DNA of 64,000 nt from Methanocaldococcus villosus KIN24-T80 (GCF_000371805.1 NZ_AQUK01000001.1:1004268-1068267); one strand, 5' to 3'; shown: positions 10,096 to 19,891, numbered from the stretch's first letter. Notes: a model not told the origin generated them from the letters alone. Numbers and translations: made by a program.

Positions 10096-11188
10096 TTACT
10101 ATCATTCTATCAGTACATGTAAAACATGGATCACAACTCACTATTATAAGCTCTGCATCAGAAACATTATGTCCAGGTAAAATAGCCTCCATACAGGCTA
10201 AATTTGTAGCTGTTGGAGTTCTAACTTTTACATGTTTCACTCTTAAATTCTCATCTAATCCATAACTGTAATACACCTGACCTCTCTGTGCCTCATTATA
10301 TACATCTATAGGATCAAAAGGCTTTAGCTCATAGTTTGGATTATATATTTTTTTATCTAAATTTGGCAAATCTTTTAAAGCCTGTCTTATAATTTTTAAA
10401 CTTTCAAAACATTCATAAAACCTCACAGCCAATCTTGCATAAACATCTCCTTCATCAAATAACACTTCATCAAATTCAAACCTATCATACAATGACACTT
10501 TAAGTAGCTTCCTCATATCACTTCTTATCCCTGAACCTCTTGCTGTTGGTCCTGTAGCATGGAATTTTTTTGCAGTTTCCTTATCTAAATATCCAACTTC
10601 TTTGATTCTTGCTAATATCATGGGATCATTGAAGGTTCTTTTTAACAGTTTCTTTAAATCTTCTTCAAATTTTTCTAATCTTTCTAATATAGAAGGAATC
10701 TTGTTTTCTTGAATATTACATCTAGGCCTAACTCCTCCAATTATAGGGCAAGAGTATTGTACCCTACCTCCTGTTATTTCTTGAAGTATTTTTAAAATAG
10801 GTTCTCTAACCATAAAAGCTCTATATGCCATAGTTTCAAAGCCAAGAACCTCATATATATGCCCAAATAATAGTGTATGTGAATGTAACCTCTCAAGCTC
10901 CTCTACAATTATCCTTATATACTCAGCCCTTTCTGGCACTTCTATATCACAGCCTTTTTCAACAACCATAACATTTGTCCAAACATGTATATGTGAGCAT
11001 ATTCCACATATTTTTTCTGATAGTATAGATATTTTCTCTGGAGGTAGTCCTTCCATTATTAACTCTATTCCTCTATAATTAACACCTATTGTTATTTCTG
11101 CATCTTTTATAATTTCATCTTCTACAACTAGCCTTAATCTGTGTGGTTCAAGCATAGCTGAATGTATAGGCCCAATAGCAATTTCCAT
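10076..11188 (-). CDS. ehbN: Energy-converting NiFe hydrogenase large subunit, probably EhbN
   Basis: About 370 residues. The two nickel-binding cysteine pairs of group 4 hydrogenases are complete: KICGICSH near residue 60 and DPCFTC near the C-terminus. The protein ends shortly after the second pair, without the long processed tail of many other NiFe large subunits. Ehb couples the sodium or proton gradient to ferredoxin reduction for carbon assimilation. I favour EhbN over EhaO because the gene stands alone; in Methanocaldococcus the ehb genes are scattered, whereas ehaO sits in a long operon. The start is taken at the ATG at 11188 after GTGATT; an upstream in-frame start would add seven residues. 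Assigning Ehb versus Eha needs a tree. Confidence 0.75.
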   Translation of the reverse strand: MEIAIGPIHSAMLEPHRLRLVVEDEIIKDAEITIGVNYRGIELIMEGLPPEKISILSEKICGICSHIHVWTNVMVVEKGCDIEVPERAEYIRIIVEELERLHSHTLLFGHIYEVLGFETMAYRAFMVREPILKILQEITGGRVQYSCPIIGGVRPRCNIQENKIPSILERLEKFEEDLKKLLKRTFNDPMILARIKEVGYLDKETAKKFHATGPTARGSGIRSDMRKLLKVSLYDRFEFDEVLFDEGDVYARLAVRFYECFESLKIIRQALKDLPNLDKKIYNPNYELKPFDPIDVYNEAQRGQVYYSYGLDENLRVKHVKVRTPTATNLACMEAILPGHNVSDAELIIVSCDPCFTCTDRMIVIKESSP

Positions 11189-11271
11189 GGTAATCACAAA
11201 ATTTATCATTATTAATAATGATAAAACTTTTTAATAGTATTTAAAAATTACTTTGAAAAAAATAAAAATAA

Positions 11272-11655
11272 TTATTCTTTACTTTCCAATCCTAAAATTT
11301 CTGGGATTGGTTTCTCTCCATACTCAATAACTTTACAGTTTATTTGAACAATATCAGGAGCTATTGTGTTACCTCTCACTGTTTTTCTTCTTCTTTCTCC
11401 TTTTCTCTTTGGCCAAAATCCTGGAGGACCTGAAAGTAGAACTCTAACTTTTCCACTACCATGTATATCTGGTCTCATTGGGAAACCACTATCATCAGTT
11501 CCTCCAGTAATCTGTAATTTATAACCATTTAATCCAATAATAGAGCCATCAAAAATATCTCCAATCTTCTTACCTACTAAAGGTGTATTGTCAGCCTCTA
11601 TTTGATAGCATCTACCAGTTTTGGGATCAGCTACAACAAACTTAGCTATTGGCAT
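11272..11655 (-). CDS. rps6e: 30S ribosomal protein S6e
   Basis: 127 residues starting [15 protein letters not shown] at the ATG at 11655, with GGTGA four bases upstream. It contains the S6e signature [13 protein letters not shown] and the basic stretch [13 protein letters not shown] that contacts 16S rRNA. The reading frame stays open upstream to 11793, but that part encodes no S6e sequence and lies in a GC-rich folded region, so the longer protein is rejected. Archaeal S6e lacks the phosphorylated C-terminal tail of the eukaryotic protein, and this one is the expected size. No other ribosomal protein genes flank it. Confidence 0.96.
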   Translation of the reverse strand: MPIAKFVVADPKTGRCYQIEADNTPLVGKKIGDIFDGSIIGLNGYKLQITGGTDDSGFPMRPDIHGSGKVRVLLSGPPGFWPKRKGERRRKTVRGNTIAPDIVQINCKVIEYGEKPIPEILGLESKE

Positions 11656-11795
11656 AATCTCACCTTTAACCTCTATCCCCAAAGGCTTCAGTAGTCTCAT
11701 CACCCTTTCTCCCCTCCTGGGTGGAGAGGGGAGGGGCTTAACTACCTCATCAACCACCCCAACCCTCTTTTGAGGGTCAGGATAATAAACCACTA
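11656..11795 (-). promoter_or_regulatory. GC-rich structured leader of rps6e (possible RNA element or ncRNA)
   Basis: In an AT-rich genome these 140 bases are clearly GC-rich, which in hyperthermophiles often marks structured RNA. A TATA-like TTTAAATA on the minus strand (about 11813-11820) predicts transcription from near 11790. The RNA can form a 6-bp hairpin with an AAAA loop (11762-11777), a 7-bp stem pairing 11730-11736 with 11711-11717, and an enclosing GUAGU/ACUAC stem (11741-11745 with 11691-11695). UGAUGA occurs twice (11752-11747, 11702-11697) and CUGA twice (11780-11777, 11691-11688), elements that in archaea can build L7Ae-binding kink-turns. Either an autoregulatory leader or a separate small RNA is possible. 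Confidence 0.5.
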
Positions 11796-11901
11796 AATCA
11801 TTAACAGAAACTTATTTAAATATTTTACCTTTCCGAAACTGTTAAATATTAAATAGATATCTTGGTTTAACTATTACAATTTACTGATTAAAGGTGATCA
11901 T

Positions 11902-12459
11902 ATGGAAATAGACTATAATATTCAAGTATCTGAAGTTATGAGCTTTCCAGTTATAACAGCTACTAAGGATAAAACAGTTTATGACATTGCAAATATAATG
12001 GCTGAAAATGATATTGGAGCAGTAGTTATTGTTGAAAATAATAATCCCATTGGAATAATAACAGAGAGGGATATTTTAAAAAGAGTTGTTGCTAAAAATT
12101 TAAGACCTAAAGATGTTCTAGTTGAAGAAGTTATGAGTAAGAAGCTTGTTACTGTCTCTCCTGAAGCTTCAATAAATGATGCAGCAAAGTTAATGGCTAA
12201 ACATAAAATTAAAAGGTTGCCTGTTGTTAAAGAAGGAAAATTAGTAGGGATAATAACTGAAAGTGATATTATCAAAGTCTCTCCAGAAATTATAAACCTC
12301 TTAGCTGAATATGCCTCTATAAAAGAAAAACCTACTTTATATGAAACTGAAGAAGAGTATATTGAAGGAATATGTGAAAGCTGTGGAGCTCAGGGAAGAG
12401 TGAAATATTATCAAGGTAAATATCTCTGTGAAGACTGTCTAGAAGAATACAAAAAATAA
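11902..12459 (+). CDS. CBS-domain pair protein with C-terminal zinc ribbon
   Basis: 185 residues. Two CBS domains (about residues 10-65 and 75-130) form a Bateman module. Each carries the GIITERDI or GIITESDI adenine-nucleotide-binding end. A short C-terminal ribbon follows, with CESCG and CEDC pairs able to bind one zinc or iron. There is no attached enzyme domain, so it is a stand-alone sensor. Related methanogen proteins bind AMP, SAM or MTA and some carry a redox-active metal site. The ATG follows GGTGAT. It is divergent from rps6e, with about 105 bp between the S6e leader and this start. The regulated partner is not apparent. Confidence 0.88.
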   Translation: MEIDYNIQVSEVMSFPVITATKDKTVYDIANIMAENDIGAVVIVENNNPIGIITERDILKRVVAKNLRPKDVLVEEVMSKKLVTVSPEASINDAAKLMAKHKIKRLPVVKEGKLVGIITESDIIKVSPEIINLLAEYASIKEKPTLYETEEEYIEGICESCGAQGRVKYYQGKYLCEDCLEEYKK

Positions 12460-12462
12460 AAT

Positions 12463-13233
12463 TTATAAATTTATAGCTAAATATTTTAAAGCCTCTTCTT
12501 CCATAAAATGCAATTTTCCAGGGATGATTAAGGAATGTAATGGTTTTCCAAAATTATAATCTATAAGATCTCTTATTTTTCCATAGACAATTAATGGTTC
12601 AAGTGATCCAACTCTTGCTAAAACAATAGCTTTTGTATCTAAATTAATAACTCCTTCTTTTCTTTTTTTCTCTATTTCTAATAGTACTTTTAAAGCCTCA
12701 TTTGCTGTCATAAATTTTTTCTCATTTTTTTCAACTCTTATATCTAATAAGCAAAGAGTATGTAAACCTCTTTCTAAGTTTTCTTTAATTACATTATAGG
12801 GAGTTTCAGGAAAATAGTTTTTTTCAGGAAATACAATAGAAGCTGTTTTTCCAAATTTATATATTTGCAAGCCTGTAATGGAAACTGCTGAATATATTGA
12901 AGGAGCATTTATAATAATAACTTTTATTCCTCTTTTCTTAGCTTCTATAACAAGATCAATATGGGTTGTAGCCACCATAGGGTCTCCAGCAGTTAATAAC
13001 ATAACATCTTTTTCTTTGGCTTCTTCAACAACTTTATAACTATTCTCTATATCCTCTCTATACAATATCTCAATTTTTTTTCCAATAACTTCTTCTATCT
13101 TCTCAATACTAGTTCCAGTTAATATGGATGTGTAAAATTCAGCATAAATTTTATCAGCCTTTTTTGCAAAATTTAGAGTTTTTAATGTCATATCTTGCTC
13201 ATCATAAAGTCCAAGACCTGCTAATATTAGCAT
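12463..13233 (-). CDS. dphB: Diphthine synthase (diphthamide methyltransferase)
   Basis: 256 residues, the normal size. It transfers methyl groups from SAM to the modified histidine of elongation factor 2 on the way to diphthamide. The N-terminal LILAGLGLYDEQDMTLK motif and the AGDPMVATTH segment, which binds SAM in the tetrapyrrole-methylase fold, are both clear. The start at 13233 lies just inside the 3' end of the upstream radical SAM gene (overlap 7 bp), so the two are translationally coupled. It ends 3 bp from the convergent CBS gene. Confidence 0.95.
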   Translation of the reverse strand: MLILAGLGLYDEQDMTLKTLNFAKKADKIYAEFYTSILTGTSIEKIEEVIGKKIEILYREDIENSYKVVEEAKEKDVMLLTAGDPMVATTHIDLVIEAKKRGIKVIIINAPSIYSAVSITGLQIYKFGKTASIVFPEKNYFPETPYNVIKENLERGLHTLCLLDIRVEKNEKKFMTANEALKVLLEIEKKRKEGVINLDTKAIVLARVGSLEPLIVYGKIRDLIDYNFGKPLHSLIIPGKLHFMEEEALKYLAINL

Positions 13234-14348
13234 CTTCTCAGCCTTAATTTTTTAGTTATTAGCGGTATTCTTTCAACCTCTAAAGCATCTGCTGTAGGAT
13301 AAACTTCTGATATATAGGCAGAAAACTTTATTGGGAATCTCTGTCTTTTCATCTCTTTGATTAGATCTTCTAAAATAAATGGATTTAGATAAATTTTATT
13401 TTCTTTAACTTCAAACTCAACTTCATTATCCTTTAATATTTCAATTATTTCTTTCATGTCTTTCTCTTTATCAAATATCATAATTCCTCTTAATAACAAA
13501 CCCTCATCAGTTATAACTTCATATGGTTTAGCTACATTTTTAGCCCTATTTATTAGTCTGTTTTTTAGTTGTATGGCATCTTTTAATACTGAAGGGCAAT
13601 AGTGAATAAACATTTTTCCTTTAAATTTTTTAATAACCTTTAATGCTGTTTCTTCACTACCTTTTATAGCGTTGCTTATATCATCTTTTGGTTCAAATCC
13701 TCTTTTTATAAGTTCATCATAGTTAGTGTCTGAAAACTCTAATTCATTTATATTCATAAAGTCAGCTTTACCATCAATAGCATAAGCTAAACTTAATATT
13801 TCCTTTTCCATGTTTGGAATTGATGGAATTTCAACCCCAACATGTTTTATATATTTTTTACAGAGTTCTATTTTTTCAAGTAAAAATTTTATATACTCTT
13901 CATCATAACCTTCATTAAATATTTTTGTAGGATGTAATCTAATTTCATCTAAATATTCACTTAATAATTTTAGCTTTTCTTCAGTTATTGATTCAGGCAC
14001 TGTGTAAAGATGAGAATGGAACTCTTTAAAGTGATTTTTTAAAGCTTTTAAATATTTGATAGTTCTATCTACTTTTAAAAGTGGATCTCCTCCAGTAATT
14101 CCCACTCCTCTACTACTACAAAGTTTAGCCTCTTCTATAGCTTCATTAACAGAGTTTATTAATCTTTCATTTGCATATATAACATCTTTCTTTCTTCTCT
14201 TATCAGAAAGTGGGCAATAATAACAGTTATTCTTACAAAGACCAGTTATAAATAAAACAAGTTTTTCTCCTTTTATACAGTATTTACAACCTTCAGGCAA
14301 CCTGTTATAATTTCTTTTTAAATATCTCTTAACACTTTCTACTCTCAT
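13227..14348 (-). CDS. Radical SAM protein of unknown function
   Basis: About 373 residues from the ATG at 14348; a GTG three codons upstream is part of the ribosome-binding site. The radical SAM cluster is C38, C42 and C45 (GLCKNNCYYCP). An additional CKYC pair at C21 and C24 lies just before it. The barrel continues with the GGDPLL motif (SAM amino group) and EIRLHP; the C-terminal third (about 285-373) has no recognised domain. Overlap with dphB suggests shared expression, so a role in translation-related modification is conceivable, but the substrate is unknown. The family seems to be archaeal; similar proteins are sometimes labelled as pyruvate formate-lyase activating enzyme-like, which I do not endorse. 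Confidence 0.8.
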   Translation of the reverse strand: MRVESVKRYLKRNYNRLPEGCKYCIKGEKLVLFITGLCKNNCYYCPLSDKRRKKDVIYANERLINSVNEAIEEAKLCSSRGVGITGGDPLLKVDRTIKYLKALKNHFKEFHSHLYTVPESITEEKLKLLSEYLDEIRLHPTKIFNEGYDEEYIKFLLEKIELCKKYIKHVGVEIPSIPNMEKEILSLAYAIDGKADFMNINELEFSDTNYDELIKRGFEPKDDISNAIKGSEETALKVIKKFKGKMFIHYCPSVLKDAIQLKNRLINRAKNVAKPYEVITDEGLLLRGIMIFDKEKDMKEIIEILKDNEVEFEVKENKIYLNPFILEDLIKEMKRQRFPIKFSAYISEVYPTADALEVERIPLITKKLRLRRC

Positions 14349-14406
14349 AATTATCACTCAAAAATTTTATAGTTTATAATAATTATATTTATTTTAGGTG
14401 ATTATT

Positions 14407-14700
14407 ATGAGGAAAGTTGTTGCTGAAGTAAAAATAATACCAATGGGAGAAGTTAGTGTCTCAAAGTATATAAAAAGGGCTATAGAGATATTTAAGAAGT
14501 ATAATTTAAAGGTTTCTCCATCAGCTATGGGTACTGTATTAGAAGGAGATATTGATGAAATATTAAAAGCTTACAAAGAAGCACACACAGAGATTTTAAA
14601 TTATGTTGATAGGGTAGTTAGTTTCTTAGAAATAGATGAGAGAAGGGATAAAGAAAACACTATAGAAAGAAAATTAAAGGCTATTCAGGTGGGAGATTGA
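14407..14700 (+). CDS. MTH1187/YqgV family protein (thiamine-binding-like, UPF0045)
   Basis: 97 residues from the ATG at 14407 following GGTGATTATT. The ferredoxin-like fold signature VAEVKIIPMGE..SVSKYI is at the N-terminus and the SAMGTVLEGD segment lies near residue 40, both characteristic of the MTH1187 family. Bacterial relatives bind thiamine or hydroxymethylpyrimidine; in archaea the ligand is not established. It starts 58 bp from the divergent radical SAM gene and its stop overlaps the first codon of the RLI gene, so it is coupled to that gene. Confidence 0.87.
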   Translation: MRKVVAEVKIIPMGEVSVSKYIKRAIEIFKKYNLKVSPSAMGTVLEGDIDEILKAYKEAHTEILNYVDRVVSFLEIDERRDKENTIERKLKAIQVGD

Positions 14701-16451
14701 GATTGGCTATTATTGACTATGAAAGATGCCAACCAAAAAAATGTTCCTTGGAATGTATAAAATACTGCCCTGGAGTAAGGATGGGTGAAAAAACAATAGT
14801 AATAGATGAAAAAACAGGAAAGCCAGTAATTTCTGAAGTGTTATGCTCTGGATGTGGAATATGTGTTAAAAGATGTCCATTTAAGGCTATATCTATAATA
14901 GGCCTTCCAGAGGAATTAACAGAGGATAAAATAGTCCATTCTTATGGACAGAATAGATTTAAACTTTTTGGTTTGGTGATTCCAAGAGAAGGTGTTGTTG
15001 GGATATTAGGGCAGAATGCAATAGGTAAGAGTACAGTTTTAAGAATATTAGCTGGAGAGATTATTCCGAATCTAGGAAAACATGGTGAAGAGCCTAGTTA
15101 TGATAAAGTTATAGAATATTTTAAAGGAACTGAGCTTCAGAGTTATTTTGAGATGTTAAAAGAGAAAAAAATTAAGGCCATACACAAAGTTCAATATGTA
15201 GATGTTCTACCAAAGGTAGTTAAAGGTAAAGTAAAAGATATATTAAAAAGAATAGATGAAAAGGGGAAGTTTAATTATGTTGTTGAAAAATTAGAATTAA
15301 AAAATATATTAGATAGAACCTTGGATCAGCTTTCAGGAGGGGAGTTGCAGAGAGTTGCTATAGCTGCAGCATATTTAAGAGAGGGAGATATATATTTCTT
15401 TGATGAACCATCATCTTGGCTGGATGTTAGGCAGAGATTTAATATGGCAAAACTAGTTAGAGAGCTCAATAAAGTCATTGTTGTTGAACATGATTTAATT
15501 GTATTAGATTATCTATCAGATTATGTTCATATTATGTATGGTGAACCGGGAGCTTATGGGATTGTCTCTTTACCAAAAAGTGTTAGAGTGGGTATAAATG
15601 AATATTTGTATGGTGAGTTAAGAGAGGAGAATATAAAGTTTAGAAGAGAGCCAATAATATTTGAAAAAAGAGCTATAATTGATTATAAAAATAGGCCTAT
15701 ATTATTAAAATACCCTAACATGAAAAAAAGTCTAGGAGATTTTAAATTAGAGGTTGCTAATGGAGAGATATATAAAGGAGAAGTTATTGGTATTTTGGGG
15801 CCTAATGGTATTGGAAAGACCACATTTGTAAAGTTGTTAGCAGGTGTTATAAAGCCTGATGATGGAGAGATAAATGAGAAAGTTAAAGTTTCTTACAAAC
15901 CACAATACATATCTCCTGATTATGATGGGACTGTTGAAGATCTTTTAAGCTCTATAACTAACATACATTCCTCTTACTACAAATCAGAAATAATAAATCC
16001 ATTACAATTAGAGAAACTTTTAGATAAAGAAGTTAATGAGCTTTCAGGAGGGGAGTTGCAGAGAGTTGCTATAGCTGCATGTCTCAGTAGAGATGCTGAT
16101 ATCTATTTGTTAGATGAACCCTCAGCATTTCTAGATGTTGAGCAGAGATTGAGAGTTTCTAAGGTTATAAGAAGAACTGCAGATGAGAAAGAGGCTGGTA
16201 TATTTGTTGTTGATCATGATATTTTATTCCAAGACTATATCTCAGATAGATTTATTGTATTTTCAGGAGAACCTGGAAGATATGGATATGCCTCTAAACC
16301 TTTAAATAAAAGAGAAGGAGCAAACAAGTTTCTAAAAGAGATGAATATTACATTTAGAAGAGATCCAGAAACAGGAAGACCTAGAGCTAATAAAGAAGGT
16401 AGTCAAAGAGATATTATGCAAAAAGAGAAGGGAGAATATTATTATGAATAG
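14697..16451 (+). CDS. Ribosome recycling ATPase ABCE1/RLI
   Basis: 584 residues. The N-terminal Fe-S domain carries two cysteine clusters (CQPKKCSLEC..C and CSGCGICVKRCPF). Two ABC ATPase domains follow with Walker A GQNAIGKST (about 105) and GPNGIGKTT (about 365), and each has the signature LSGGELQRVAIAA. Both signatures are encoded by the same 39-base DNA stretch (near 15331 and 16041). The Walker B/D-loop segments FFDEPSSWLD and LLDEPSAFLD are intact. RLI splits ribosomes with aPelota and aRF1 after termination. The start is a TTG at 14697 overlapping the previous stop, giving the known N-terminus MRLAIIDYERC. The final residues are charged and less conserved. Confidence 0.96.
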   Translation: MRLAIIDYERCQPKKCSLECIKYCPGVRMGEKTIVIDEKTGKPVISEVLCSGCGICVKRCPFKAISIIGLPEELTEDKIVHSYGQNRFKLFGLVIPREGVVGILGQNAIGKSTVLRILAGEIIPNLGKHGEEPSYDKVIEYFKGTELQSYFEMLKEKKIKAIHKVQYVDVLPKVVKGKVKDILKRIDEKGKFNYVVEKLELKNILDRTLDQLSGGELQRVAIAAAYLREGDIYFFDEPSSWLDVRQRFNMAKLVRELNKVIVVEHDLIVLDYLSDYVHIMYGEPGAYGIVSLPKSVRVGINEYLYGELREENIKFRREPIIFEKRAIIDYKNRPILLKYPNMKKSLGDFKLEVANGEIYKGEVIGILGPNGIGKTTFVKLLAGVIKPDDGEINEKVKVSYKPQYISPDYDGTVEDLLSSITNIHSSYYKSEIINPLQLEKLLDKEVNELSGGELQRVAIAACLSRDADIYLLDEPSAFLDVEQRLRVSKVIRRTADEKEAGIFVVDHDILFQDYISDRFIVFSGEPGRYGYASKPLNKREGANKFLKEMNITFRRDPETGRPRANKEGSQRDIMQKEKGEYYYE

Positions 16452-16460
16452 GGTGAGATT

Positions 16461-18431
16461 ATGAGTACAGATATTTTTAAAGAATTTAAAGAACATTCAG
16501 TGGCAGAGTTTTTTAGAAAAAATAAACACATGCTTGGATATAGTGGAAAAATAAGAAGTTTAACTACAGTAGTTCATGAACTTGTAACAAATAGTTTAGA
16601 TGCATGTGAAGAAGCAGGGATACTACCAGAGATAAAAGTTGAGATAGAAAAGTTAGGTAGTGATCATTATAGAGTAGCAGTTGAAGATAATGGGCCAGGA
16701 ATACCATTAGAATTTATTCCAAAAGTCTTTGGAAAGATGTTAGCAGGATCTAAGATGCATAGATTTATACAGTCAAGGGGGCAGCAGGGAATAGGTGCTG
16801 CAGGAGTTTTACTATTTTCTCAAATAACCACAGGAAAACCTCTTAAGATTAAAACTTCTTTAGGAGATGGAAAGATATATGAAGTTGAAGTAAAGATGAA
16901 TGTTGAAAAGAATGAAGGAGAGATAGTTAGTAAAAAAGTAAAAAAAGGAAATTGGAGAGGAACAAGAGTTGAAGGGGAATTTAAAGAAGTGGCATATAAT
17001 AGAGGAGAGTTGTCAGCTTATGAATATCTTAGAAGAATTAGCTTAGCTACCCCACATGCAAGAATTATTTTAGAAGATCCTTATGGAAAGGTAGTATTTG
17101 ATAGAGTAGTTAAAGAGATGCCTAAAAAACCAGAAGAAATGAAACCACATCCACACGGTTTAACAGTTGATGAACTTTTATATATAGCAAGAAAAACTAA
17201 AGCTAAAAAAGTTTCTTCTATGCTAGTCTCTGAGTTATCAAGGTTTTCTCAAAAAAGGATAGATGAGTTAAAGCAATATATGTTAAGAGACTTATTATTG
17301 GAAAAGTTCAAAAACACAATTTATTGGAAAAATGTGATTAAATGTTATTTAAATATAGATATTGAGAAATATTTAAAGAAATTTAGTGATTATCTAAGTA
17401 ATGAGGAAATAGAGTTTGTAAATGTCCTTATTAACAGCTTACCAGAAAGCCTTGATGATCTTAAAAGATATGCATTAAAATATATCTATATGGAATATCT
17501 ATTTAAGAAACTTTCAAAAGATGAGATAGAAAATAACAAGAATCAATTTAAAAAAATTCCTGAGAATTTTATAGAATGGGCTGAAAAAAATTATCTATCT
17601 ACTACTCATGTTAATGAGCTGAATAAAAAAGTTAGAGAAATAGTTAAAACTCCAAAAGAATTTATAGAACTATTAGAAAAGAGAAGATTAATTTCTAAGG
17701 AAGAATTGAATAAATTTAAAGAAAAAGTTGAAGAGATTTTAGATAAAAATCCTAAAAACTTAAGTTGGGATGAAGCTGAATTAATTGTTAATTGTTTACA
17801 GAATATGGAATTTATGGCTCCTCCAACATCTGGATTAAGGCCTATAGGTGCAGAGAATATAGAGAAATCTTTAAAAGATTTATTAAAACCTGATTTTGTT
17901 AAAGCCATAACAAGAAATCCTAAAACATATAAAGGAATTCCTTTTATTGTTGAAGCTGCTATAGCATATGGAGGTAATGCAGGGAAAGATTCTTCTGAAG
18001 GAAAAAAAATGGAAATAATGAGATTTGCTAATCATGTTCCTCTACTTTATGATGCATCAGCATGTGGAATAACCAAAGCTGTTAAAAGTATAAATTGGAG
18101 AAGATATGGAATAAAAGAAGAAGCACCAATAACTGTTTTTGTTAATTTAATATCAACATTCATTCCATATACTTCTGCAGGAAAACAGGCTATAGCTTGT
18201 AGTGAAAATGAAAATGAAGAAATTTATAATGAAATAAGATATGCACTAATGATATGTGCAAGGGCTTTAGAGAAATATTTATCAAAAATAAGAAGAGAGG
18301 CTGAAGAGGAAAAGAAAAGAAAATATGTTTTAAAATATGCTAAAATATTTGCTGAAGCTTTAGCTAATATATTAAATAAAAATCAAGAAGAGATAGAGAA
18401 AAAAGTTGTTGAGTTGCTCTCAAAAGAATAA
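16461..18431 (+). CDS. top6B: DNA topoisomerase VI subunit B
   Basis: 656 residues. The GHKL ATPase domain is complete: E40 and N44 in [22 protein letters not shown] at 76-82, and the lid GQQGIGAAG at 108-116. A helix-two-turn-helix region and a transducer domain follow; a lysine/glutamate-rich, all-helical stretch at about 240-460 makes it longer than crenarchaeal Top6B, as in other methanococci. Topo VI is a type IIB enzyme that makes double-strand breaks with two-base overhangs and decatenates chromosomes; subunit A carries the catalytic tyrosine and is not adjacent here. The gene follows RLI by 9 bp and so probably shares its transcript. Confidence 0.96.
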   Translation: MSTDIFKEFKEHSVAEFFRKNKHMLGYSGKIRSLTTVVHELVTNSLDACEEAGILPEIKVEIEKLGSDHYRVAVEDNGPGIPLEFIPKVFGKMLAGSKMHRFIQSRGQQGIGAAGVLLFSQITTGKPLKIKTSLGDGKIYEVEVKMNVEKNEGEIVSKKVKKGNWRGTRVEGEFKEVAYNRGELSAYEYLRRISLATPHARIILEDPYGKVVFDRVVKEMPKKPEEMKPHPHGLTVDELLYIARKTKAKKVSSMLVSELSRFSQKRIDELKQYMLRDLLLEKFKNTIYWKNVIKCYLNIDIEKYLKKFSDYLSNEEIEFVNVLINSLPESLDDLKRYALKYIYMEYLFKKLSKDEIENNKNQFKKIPENFIEWAEKNYLSTTHVNELNKKVREIVKTPKEFIELLEKRRLISKEELNKFKEKVEEILDKNPKNLSWDEAELIVNCLQNMEFMAPPTSGLRPIGAENIEKSLKDLLKPDFVKAITRNPKTYKGIPFIVEAAIAYGGNAGKDSSEGKKMEIMRFANHVPLLYDASACGITKAVKSINWRRYGIKEEAPITVFVNLISTFIPYTSAGKQAIACSENENEEIYNEIRYALMICARALEKYLSKIRREAEEEKKRKYVLKYAKIFAEALANILNKNQEEIEKKVVELLSKE

Positions 18432-18438
18432 AAAATTT

Positions 18439-19398
18439 TTATAATAGTTTGTTGAATGGATGGTTTTCTACAGGAGTTATTCCTAAATCTTTTGCAGCTT
18501 CTGCTATAGCCATATCTGCCATAGCAACAGCTGGGAAGGCTAGTTGAGCATTGTCTATTGGCCCATACAATACAAAGTCTCCTGCAGCCATTACTTGTAA
18601 TAAATTAGCCCCTATATCACAAACATGATGTACATCTTTAGCTAATTGAGTTTTTCCAGCTTCTCTTAACTGTTTTCTAAACTGTCTTAACCAATCCCAA
18701 GCTGATGGAACGTTATGAATTCCACTACCCACAGGTAATCCTAATTTAGCTTTAACAGCAAATGAAGCTCTTATAGCATTTCCAGCTCCATTTCCTAAAG
18801 GTGTAACAGCTACGTCAATTAGTGGTTTTTTAATACCCGCTTTTTCTGCTAATTCTAACATCCCTTTATCAGCAGCTTTTCCTCCATTTAATAGAACATT
18901 CAATTTTCCTTCAACTGAAGAATCCATTGGATCAAAACACAGGATAATTGAAGCTTCTAAGTCACTTTCAATTAAGTTTTTAAGTTCTTCATCATCAATA
19001 GAAACATTGATAGAATTGTAAATACACTGCTTAGAATACCCTGCCTCAGTAGCTCTTTTAGCAGCTTCCATTCTAGCTTTTTTGTCAGTAGAATCCAATA
19101 ATATAGGCCCATCCCAAATTTCAACAACAAAATCAACATATTTAACTATAGCTTCTGGTGTAGCTCCGAATACCTGAACAAGAGCAGGATTTCCAGTAAT
19201 CTCTTCCATTTCAGCCTGTTTATTTATTAATTCTTCTGCAGCAGCTTTATCAAATATTCCTTTTCTTTCATCTTCAACAATCTTATGTCTTGCATAGAAT
19301 ATAGTCCCTGCTAATGCTGTTGGATATTCTCCAGGCTGTCCTCCGATTTTTCTACCAGCGATTTCAACAACCATTTGTTCTCTATCGAATTTGAACAT
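18439..19398 (-). CDS. mtrH: Tetrahydromethanopterin S-methyltransferase subunit H
   Basis: 319 residues, soluble. MtrH binds methyl-H4MPT and transfers its methyl group to Co(I) on MtrA, the first half-reaction of the sodium-pumping Mtr complex. The sequence begins MFKFDREQMVVEIAG and contains the conserved GGQPGEYPT and FGATPEAIVKYV segments of the TIM-barrel methyltransferase fold. It is the last gene of the mtr operon, preceded by an AGAGGTGA ribosome-binding site, and converges with top6B (7 bp apart). Confidence 0.98.
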   Translation of the reverse strand: MFKFDREQMVVEIAGRKIGGQPGEYPTALAGTIFYARHKIVEDERKGIFDKAAAEELINKQAEMEEITGNPALVQVFGATPEAIVKYVDFVVEIWDGPILLDSTDKKARMEAAKRATEAGYSKQCIYNSINVSIDDEELKNLIESDLEASIILCFDPMDSSVEGKLNVLLNGGKAADKGMLELAEKAGIKKPLIDVAVTPLGNGAGNAIRASFAVKAKLGLPVGSGIHNVPSAWDWLRQFRKQLREAGKTQLAKDVHHVCDIGANLLQVMAAGDFVLYGPIDNAQLAFPAVAMADMAIAEAAKDLGITPVENHPFNKLL

Positions 19399-19416
19399 TT
19401 AAATCACCTCTTAAAT

Positions 19417-19650
19417 TTATTTTACAACAACGGTAACTTTTGTTAAATATAATATAAACTTTAGCAAGTAAGGAATTACTGAGAATATTATTATACCTAA
19501 AACTAAACCATACAATATTCCAATATCCCTACCCACTTTTTTTCCAGCTCTTTGAAATATTTCAGCATTTGTGTTTTCAACTTTTTCCTCTAATTCATCC
19601 AATTTTTTCATCAATTCTTTAAACTCTTTTGAAGGAGTTAAGACAGCCAT
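19417..19650 (-). CDS. mtrG: Tetrahydromethanopterin S-methyltransferase subunit G
   Basis: 77 residues: an amphipathic helical N-terminal half (SKEFKELMKKLDELEEKVE) followed by one membrane helix at about 48-72. This is the standard architecture of MtrG, a small anchoring subunit of the Mtr complex. It lies between mtrF and mtrH with short gaps, in the usual operon order. It has no catalytic residues. Confidence 0.93.
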   Translation of the reverse strand: MAVLTPSKEFKELMKKLDELEEKVENTNAEIFQRAGKKVGRDIGILYGLVLGIIIFSVIPYLLKFILYLTKVTVVVK

Positions 19651-19659
19651 TAAATCACC

Positions 19660-19875
19660 TTATAATAGTATTTTTATAATTATAGGAATTCCCACTAATA
19701 CTATAGCTAGAGCTGCTCCAATGATAAATCCGCTAGTGGATTTTGTATGTATTCCAGAAGATAATCCAAGATCTCTTGTAATTAGCCCAACTTTATATTC
19801 TAATCTCTCTAACATTTTGTCACAGTATTCTAAGTCAGGCTTTACAATTTTTGGAATGCCTTCAATCTCACTCAT
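19660..19875 (-). CDS. mtrF: Tetrahydromethanopterin S-methyltransferase subunit F
   Basis: 71 residues. A short cytoplasmic part (KPDLEYCDKMLERLEYKVGLITRD) is followed by a single C-terminal membrane helix (about 49-70). MtrF resembles the linker and membrane anchor of MtrA, and its position directly after mtrA fits. Within Mtr it is a structural subunit near the corrinoid protein. Order and spacing match the eight-gene operon of other Methanococcales. Confidence 0.92.
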   Translation of the reverse strand: MSEIEGIPKIVKPDLEYCDKMLERLEYKVGLITRDLGLSSGIHTKSTSGFIIGAALAIVLVGIPIIIKILL

Positions 19876-19891
19876 ATTATCCCTCTAAATT

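Noticed and set aside
11688-11780. Canonical C/D box guide RNA upstream of rps6e
   Set aside because: C-like and D-like boxes are present, but the order is D-C-C-D and no D' box lies between the C boxes; guide spacers would not have the usual 10-13 nt geometry. Kept only as a structured-leader finding.
11656-11793. N-terminal extension of S6e (46 extra residues) read from an ATG at 11793
   Set aside because: The extension is not S6e-like, is proline/arginine-rich because of the GC-rich RNA structure, and a perfect ribosome-binding site precedes the ATG at 11655.
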